A DNA stretch of 9,867 nucleotides from Aliarcobacter sp. (lineage in GTDB: Bacteria > Campylobacterota > Campylobacteria > Campylobacterales > Arcobacteraceae). Position 1 is the first letter of the stretch. Each line of letters starts with the position of its first letter. Of this stretch, positions 7,779 through 9,867 are shown piece after piece. The notes beneath the pieces are model-generated. The model was not told where the DNA came from, made no database searches, and saw nothing but the letters and a program-made list of their open reading frames with translations. The stretch is taken from the NCBI GenBank assembly GCA_017996075.1, contig JAGOHQ010000023.1, positions 1-9,867 of the forward strand. Reading direction: 5' to 3'. The translations under genes were made by a program, and so were the position numbers.

Positions 7779-8952
7779 TGATATCTCCTTGGATGTAATT
7801 TATGTTAATTGCATTTTGATTTAATGCAATATTGATTTTAATAAGATTCTCTTTTGTTTGAATCACTTGGTTTTTTATATTTAAAAGCTCCATTAGGGTT
7901 GTTTGAGAAACTTTATATTTTTCTAAAAACATTTCAAGAACTTCCATTTTTAATTTTAATACATTCTCATTTTTTAATTTTAACTTTTCCAGTAACTCTC
8001 TTTGTATTAAAAGTTTAGAGTGTTCTGTCTGTATGGAGTTTTTTTCATTCTCAATTAAAAAATTCATTTTTTTTGCTTCTAATTGTGCTATTCTTTTTTC
8101 TTCATACTTTGTATTAAAAAGAGGAAAAGGAAAACTTAGAGCAACACCATTGATAATTTGGTCAGGTTCTTTACTGTATGAAGCAGTCACATCAACTGTT
8201 TCAAGAATATTGGAAGTTAATTCAGCTTCAGCTTGTGCAATATCTTTTTTATGAATCAGAAGGTTTAACTCAGGGTTTTCAGAGATATCTGATTTCTTAA
8301 CTTCAAAAGTATGATTCGTGTTTATCTCAATTTTTTCTTTGATACCTGCAAGTTTCAATAACTCATAATAGCTTTCAATCGAAGATATATTTAAACTATC
8401 ATATTGTGTTTGTTGTTCCAAAAATATAGCTTTGGCTTGAAGCATATCTGCTCGTGAAATTGAACCAACAGCATGACGTTCTTGAGAAATATCATAAATG
8501 GTCTTTGCAATGTTCGTCGCATCTAGCATTAAGTCAAGAAGCATTTTTTCTTGTGCATAAACAGTAAAATATAAAGAGATATTTCGAATAAAATCGGATG
8601 TATTTAACATATATTCACTGTTAGCACCTTTTACAATTGCTTGTGAAAAACGCTCTTTATCACCTGATACGCCCCATAATCTAAATGGTTGGGTAAGGCT
8701 AATATTATAACCACTATCATTAGAACCATCATTGGGTTTATATTTTGAAAACTCTCCACTTAAAGTGGGGTTTTCATATCGTAATTGTTTATAACTTTCT
8801 TGTTTAGCTTGTTCAACTCCAATAGCTGAAGATTGCAAATAAGGACTTTTTTCAATTGCTTTATTTAAAAATTGATTAAAATCATCTGCAAAAAGTACTC
8901 CACTACTGCAAGAAAACAAGATAAACATAGAAATTAATCTATTTTTTATCAT
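7756..8952 (-). CDS. czcC: TolC-family outer-membrane efflux protein (CzcC-like)
   Basis: This is the outer-membrane channel of the tripartite pump, 398 residues and slightly shorter than typical CzcC. A signal peptide covers about residues 1-22 (cleavage after VLFA); Cys15 in LFSC could alternatively be a poor lipobox. The mature part is helical, in two repeated halves: FNQFLNKAIEKSPYLQS at the start of the first, a strand with NPTLSGEFSKY, and a second half starting near ISENPELNLL with strand VDVTASYS and the GVALSFPFPLFN segment (about 268-280), a hallmark of OEP/CzcC proteins. Long coiled helices follow (about 285-380). The start has AAGGAAAG upstream, but this site lies in a hairpin (8952-9011). 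The end overlaps the adaptor gene by 23 bases, so the adaptor's ribosome binding site is inside this coding region, suggesting coupled translation. Confidence 0.92.
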   Translation of the reverse strand: MIKNRLISMFILFSCSSGVLFADDFNQFLNKAIEKSPYLQSSAIGVEQAKQESYKQLRYENPTLSGEFSKYKPNDGSNDSGYNISLTQPFRLWGVSGDKERFSQAIVKGANSEYMLNTSDFIRNISLYFTVYAQEKMLLDLMLDATNIAKTIYDISQERHAVGSISRADMLQAKAIFLEQQTQYDSLNISSIESYYELLKLAGIKEKIEINTNHTFEVKKSDISENPELNLLIHKKDIAQAEAELTSNILETVDVTASYSKEPDQIINGVALSFPFPLFNTKYEEKRIAQLEAKKMNFLIENEKNSIQTEHSKLLIQRELLEKLKLKNENVLKLKMEVLEMFLEKYKVSQTTLMELLNIKNQVIQTKENLIKINIALNQNAININYIQGDINAQNLIN

Positions 8953-9011
8953 TTACTTTCCTTAGTATAAGTTTGCTCTATAAATATAGAGATAGAATGA
9001 ATGAAAGTAAA
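8952..9011 (-). promoter_or_regulatory. Nested hairpin overlapping the RBS/start of the outer-membrane factor gene
   Basis: Between the leader gene and the TolC-type gene, 9-base arms (9003-9011 and 8952-8960) form an outer stem. An inner perfect palindrome of two 7-base arms (8976-8982 and 8985-8991) sits between them. In the mRNA the 5' outer arm starts directly after the upstream TAA stop (9014-9012). The 3' arm, GAAAGTAAA, overlaps part of the AAGGA ribosome binding site and runs up to the first base of the ATG. A ribosome finishing the upstream gene would cover the 5' arm and free the start. The structure is seen in the sequence; the regulatory role is inferred. Confidence 0.45.
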
Positions 9012-9323
9012 TTAAATAATAGGTGGTTTGAGTAGAAATGTGGAGAATTGAAAGATATAGTTTGTTGCTTTTAAAGTTTCATTGATATTTCTAAATTCAA
9101 ATTTTGAAATATAATCATTTTGGTTAAGGACATAATAGTGGTGGCACTTATGATGCTTTTCACAAACTTCAATATCTACTGAAGATGTATTAAACTCTGT
9201 TGCACACTGTTTGGAAGTTATAACACAGTTTTTTTCATCATTGAAAAACTCAAAAGCAAACGAGTGTACAGAAGAAAATAAGATAGAAAAAAAAACAATA
9301 GATAAAACGATATTTTTTTTCAT
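9012..9323 (-). CDS. Small secreted Cys/His-rich protein leading the efflux operon (unknown family, CzcI-like by position)
   Basis: I do not recognise the family. The likely product has 103 residues, starting at the ATG at 9323, which has an AAAGGA ribosome binding site six bases upstream; a TTG at 9350 would add nine residues but overlaps the -10 box. A signal peptide covers about residues 1-23 (MKKNIVLSIVFFSILFSS then HSFA). The mature part has four Cys (33, 40, 54 and 60) and a dense metal-ligand motif, CEKHHKCHHYY (54-64), and ends in LLKPPII. Two disulfides or a Cys/His metal site are both possible. Small secreted Cys/His proteins such as CzcI open some czc operons and affect their control, so a periplasmic metal-binding or sensing role is plausible but inferred from position. 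It lies 59 bases before the outer-membrane factor gene. Confidence 0.75.
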   Translation of the reverse strand: MKKNIVLSIVFFSILFSSVHSFAFEFFNDEKNCVITSKQCATEFNTSSVDIEVCEKHHKCHHYYVLNQNDYISKFEFRNINETLKATNYIFQFSTFLLKPPII

Positions 9324-9349
9324 AAATTCCTTTCGTAAGTTCAAGTGCA

Positions 9350-9355
9350 ATTATA
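9350..9355 (-). promoter_or_regulatory. Probable promoter -10 box of the efflux operon
   Basis: TATAAT on the minus strand is preceded by TGA, giving an extended -10 (TGnTATAAT), about 26 bases before the ATG of the first gene. No clear -35 is visible 16-18 bases upstream; the region is a run of A/T tracts, as is common for housekeeping promoters in Campylobacterota. I could not identify a convincing operator palindrome around it, and no regulator gene lies within the window. Confidence 0.6.
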
Positions 9356-9515
9356 TCAAAATTTATTTAACGAATTATTAATTAATTTTACAAAAACTTG
9401 ATTTGAATAACTTTATCCAATCTATTTTGGTATTTTTCTTTTTTGAGAAAAAATATATTAAGCTTAGTTTAAATATTGTTAGTAAAAAAATACCTTTGTA
9501 GGGCTATACTCCATA

Positions 9516-9559
9516 TTTAAGCAACTTGGAACTTTTCGTACCTTTATGCAGAAGTACCC
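9516..9559 (+). repeat. Diverged direct repeat, copy 1
   Basis: This 44-base segment aligns without gaps to 9703-9746 with 31 of 44 positions identical by my count. The conserved core reads CTTTT, one variable base, then GTACCTTTATG. Read on the minus strand, both copies give a related peptide (GYFCIKVRK here). The origin is unknown; it could be remnants of a repeat family or a decayed duplicated gene. Confidence 0.5.
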
Positions 9560-9702
9560 TATTTATTATAAAAATCTATCTTTGTTTAGATTTCGTAATG
9601 GTAGCACTTTTAGAATTATAAGAGGCTAAGTTTATATTTCAACGAGAATTAATAGATTTATAGGGCTATTTTAAAACCTTTGATACTTTAGATTAAGTAA
9701 TC

Positions 9703-9746
9703 TTTAAGACGTGTGTCGCTTTTAGTACCTTTATGTAAATGTAGCC
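9703..9746 (+). repeat. Diverged direct repeat, copy 2
   Basis: The second copy of the 44-base repeat lies 187 bases to the right of copy 1 in the same orientation. Its minus-strand reading is GYIYIKVLK, in frame with the open frame running in from the window edge. It overlaps one arm (9714-9719) of a possible alternative hairpin with 9749-9754. Confidence 0.5.
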
Positions 9747-9748
9747 GT

Positions 9749-9763
9749 GCGACAAGAAGTCGC
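9749..9763 (+). other. Small GC-rich hairpin in the right-hand non-coding block
   Basis: GCGAC (9749-9753) and GTCGC (9759-9763) form a perfect 5-bp stem around an AAGAA loop, followed by TTAGTTT. A further TGTCGC at 9714-9719 can pair with GCGACA at 9749-9754 instead, so two mutually exclusive stems are possible. It could belong to a structured RNA or a plus-strand terminator; no gene is known to end here. Confidence 0.35.
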
Positions 9764-9867
9764 TTAGTTTGATGTCGGGTGGCACCGATAAAATATTCTG
9801 TTGTTTTCTCCCTATTTGTTGGTGCATTGTTGGTAACGATGGTGTGCTAAGCAACAAAGAAATGATT

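Larger units (their letters stand above)
9356..9867. other. Gene-poor block upstream of the efflux operon, with a compositional shift
   Basis: No ORF here has a convincing start, ribosome binding site and protein-like sequence. Positions 9356-9480 are very A/T-rich and look like upstream promoter DNA. From about 9709 the G+C rises to roughly 41% by my hand count. The block contains a diverged 44-base direct repeat, two copies of TAGGGCTAT (9499 and 9661), a 7-bp inverted repeat of the AAATCTA/TAGATTT type near 9570-9591, and a GCGAC/GTCGC hairpin (9749-9763). A minus-strand frame is open from the edge to 9693 (57 codons), but I do not call it a gene. Confidence 0.6.

Noticed and set aside
8033..8254. 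Plus-strand open frame of 73 codons inside the outer-membrane factor gene
   Set aside because: Antisense shadow of a recognisable TolC-family gene.
9324..9350. Longer form of the leader gene starting at TTG 9350
   Set aside because: The ATG at 9323 has a good AAAGGA site and gives a normal signal peptide; the TTG abuts the -10 box, leaving no room for a leader.
9661..9690. AAACC/GATA motif resembling half of a hix/gix crossover site
   Set aside because: Only one weak half matches, with no dyad partner; chance is the simpler explanation.
9693..9866. Minus-strand open frame running in from the right edge, with an internal ATG at 9827
   Set aside because: It is short, has no visible ribosome binding site, is cut by the edge, and its end overlaps the direct repeat; coding status cannot be decided here.

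Overview
The window is AT-rich (coding spacers near 20-30% G+C), with A-rich ribosome binding sites of the AAAGGA/AAGGAG type and a TATAAT box without a clear -35. With the protein styles seen, this fits a Campylobacterota genome or plasmid, most likely an Arcobacter-group or related organism. That placement is an inference from composition and gene content, not from a marker gene.

Layout. (1) Positions 1-542, plus strand: a nearly complete serine recombinase of the Hin/Gin/Pin DNA-invertase type, missing only its first few residues at the window edge. (2) Positions 558-9323, minus strand: a tightly packed seven-gene metal-efflux cluster that converges on the recombinase with a 15-base gap. 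In transcription order it encodes a small secreted Cys/His protein, a TolC-type outer-membrane factor (CzcC-like), a periplasmic adaptor with a His-rich insertion (CzcB-like), an RND pump (CzcA/CusA family), a secreted FixH/YtkA-like small protein, a P1B-2 zinc/cadmium-type ATPase (ZntA/CadA-like) and a YnfA-family small membrane protein. (3) Positions 9351-9867: about 500 bases with no convincing gene. It holds the likely cluster promoter, a diverged 44-base direct repeat, and a sharp rise in G+C towards the right edge.

How the genes work together. The P-type ATPase would move divalent metal from cytoplasm to periplasm. The CzcCBA tripartite pump would take it from the periplasm or inner membrane across the outer membrane. 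The two small secreted proteins would act in the periplasm as metal-binding or accessory factors. YnfA looks like extra efflux cargo at the operon end. No metal-responsive regulator is encoded in the window. The recombinase next door and the repeat-bearing, compositionally different right edge suggest an accessory, mobile metal-resistance module.

The points most worth checking are these. The FixH-like gene seems to have lost its ATG start: AGG stands where a well-placed ribosome binding site and an intact signal peptide predict ATG. A nested hairpin overlaps the ribosome binding site and start of the outer-membrane factor gene and begins directly after the preceding stop codon, an arrangement suited to translational coupling. 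The right-hand non-coding block is unexplained.
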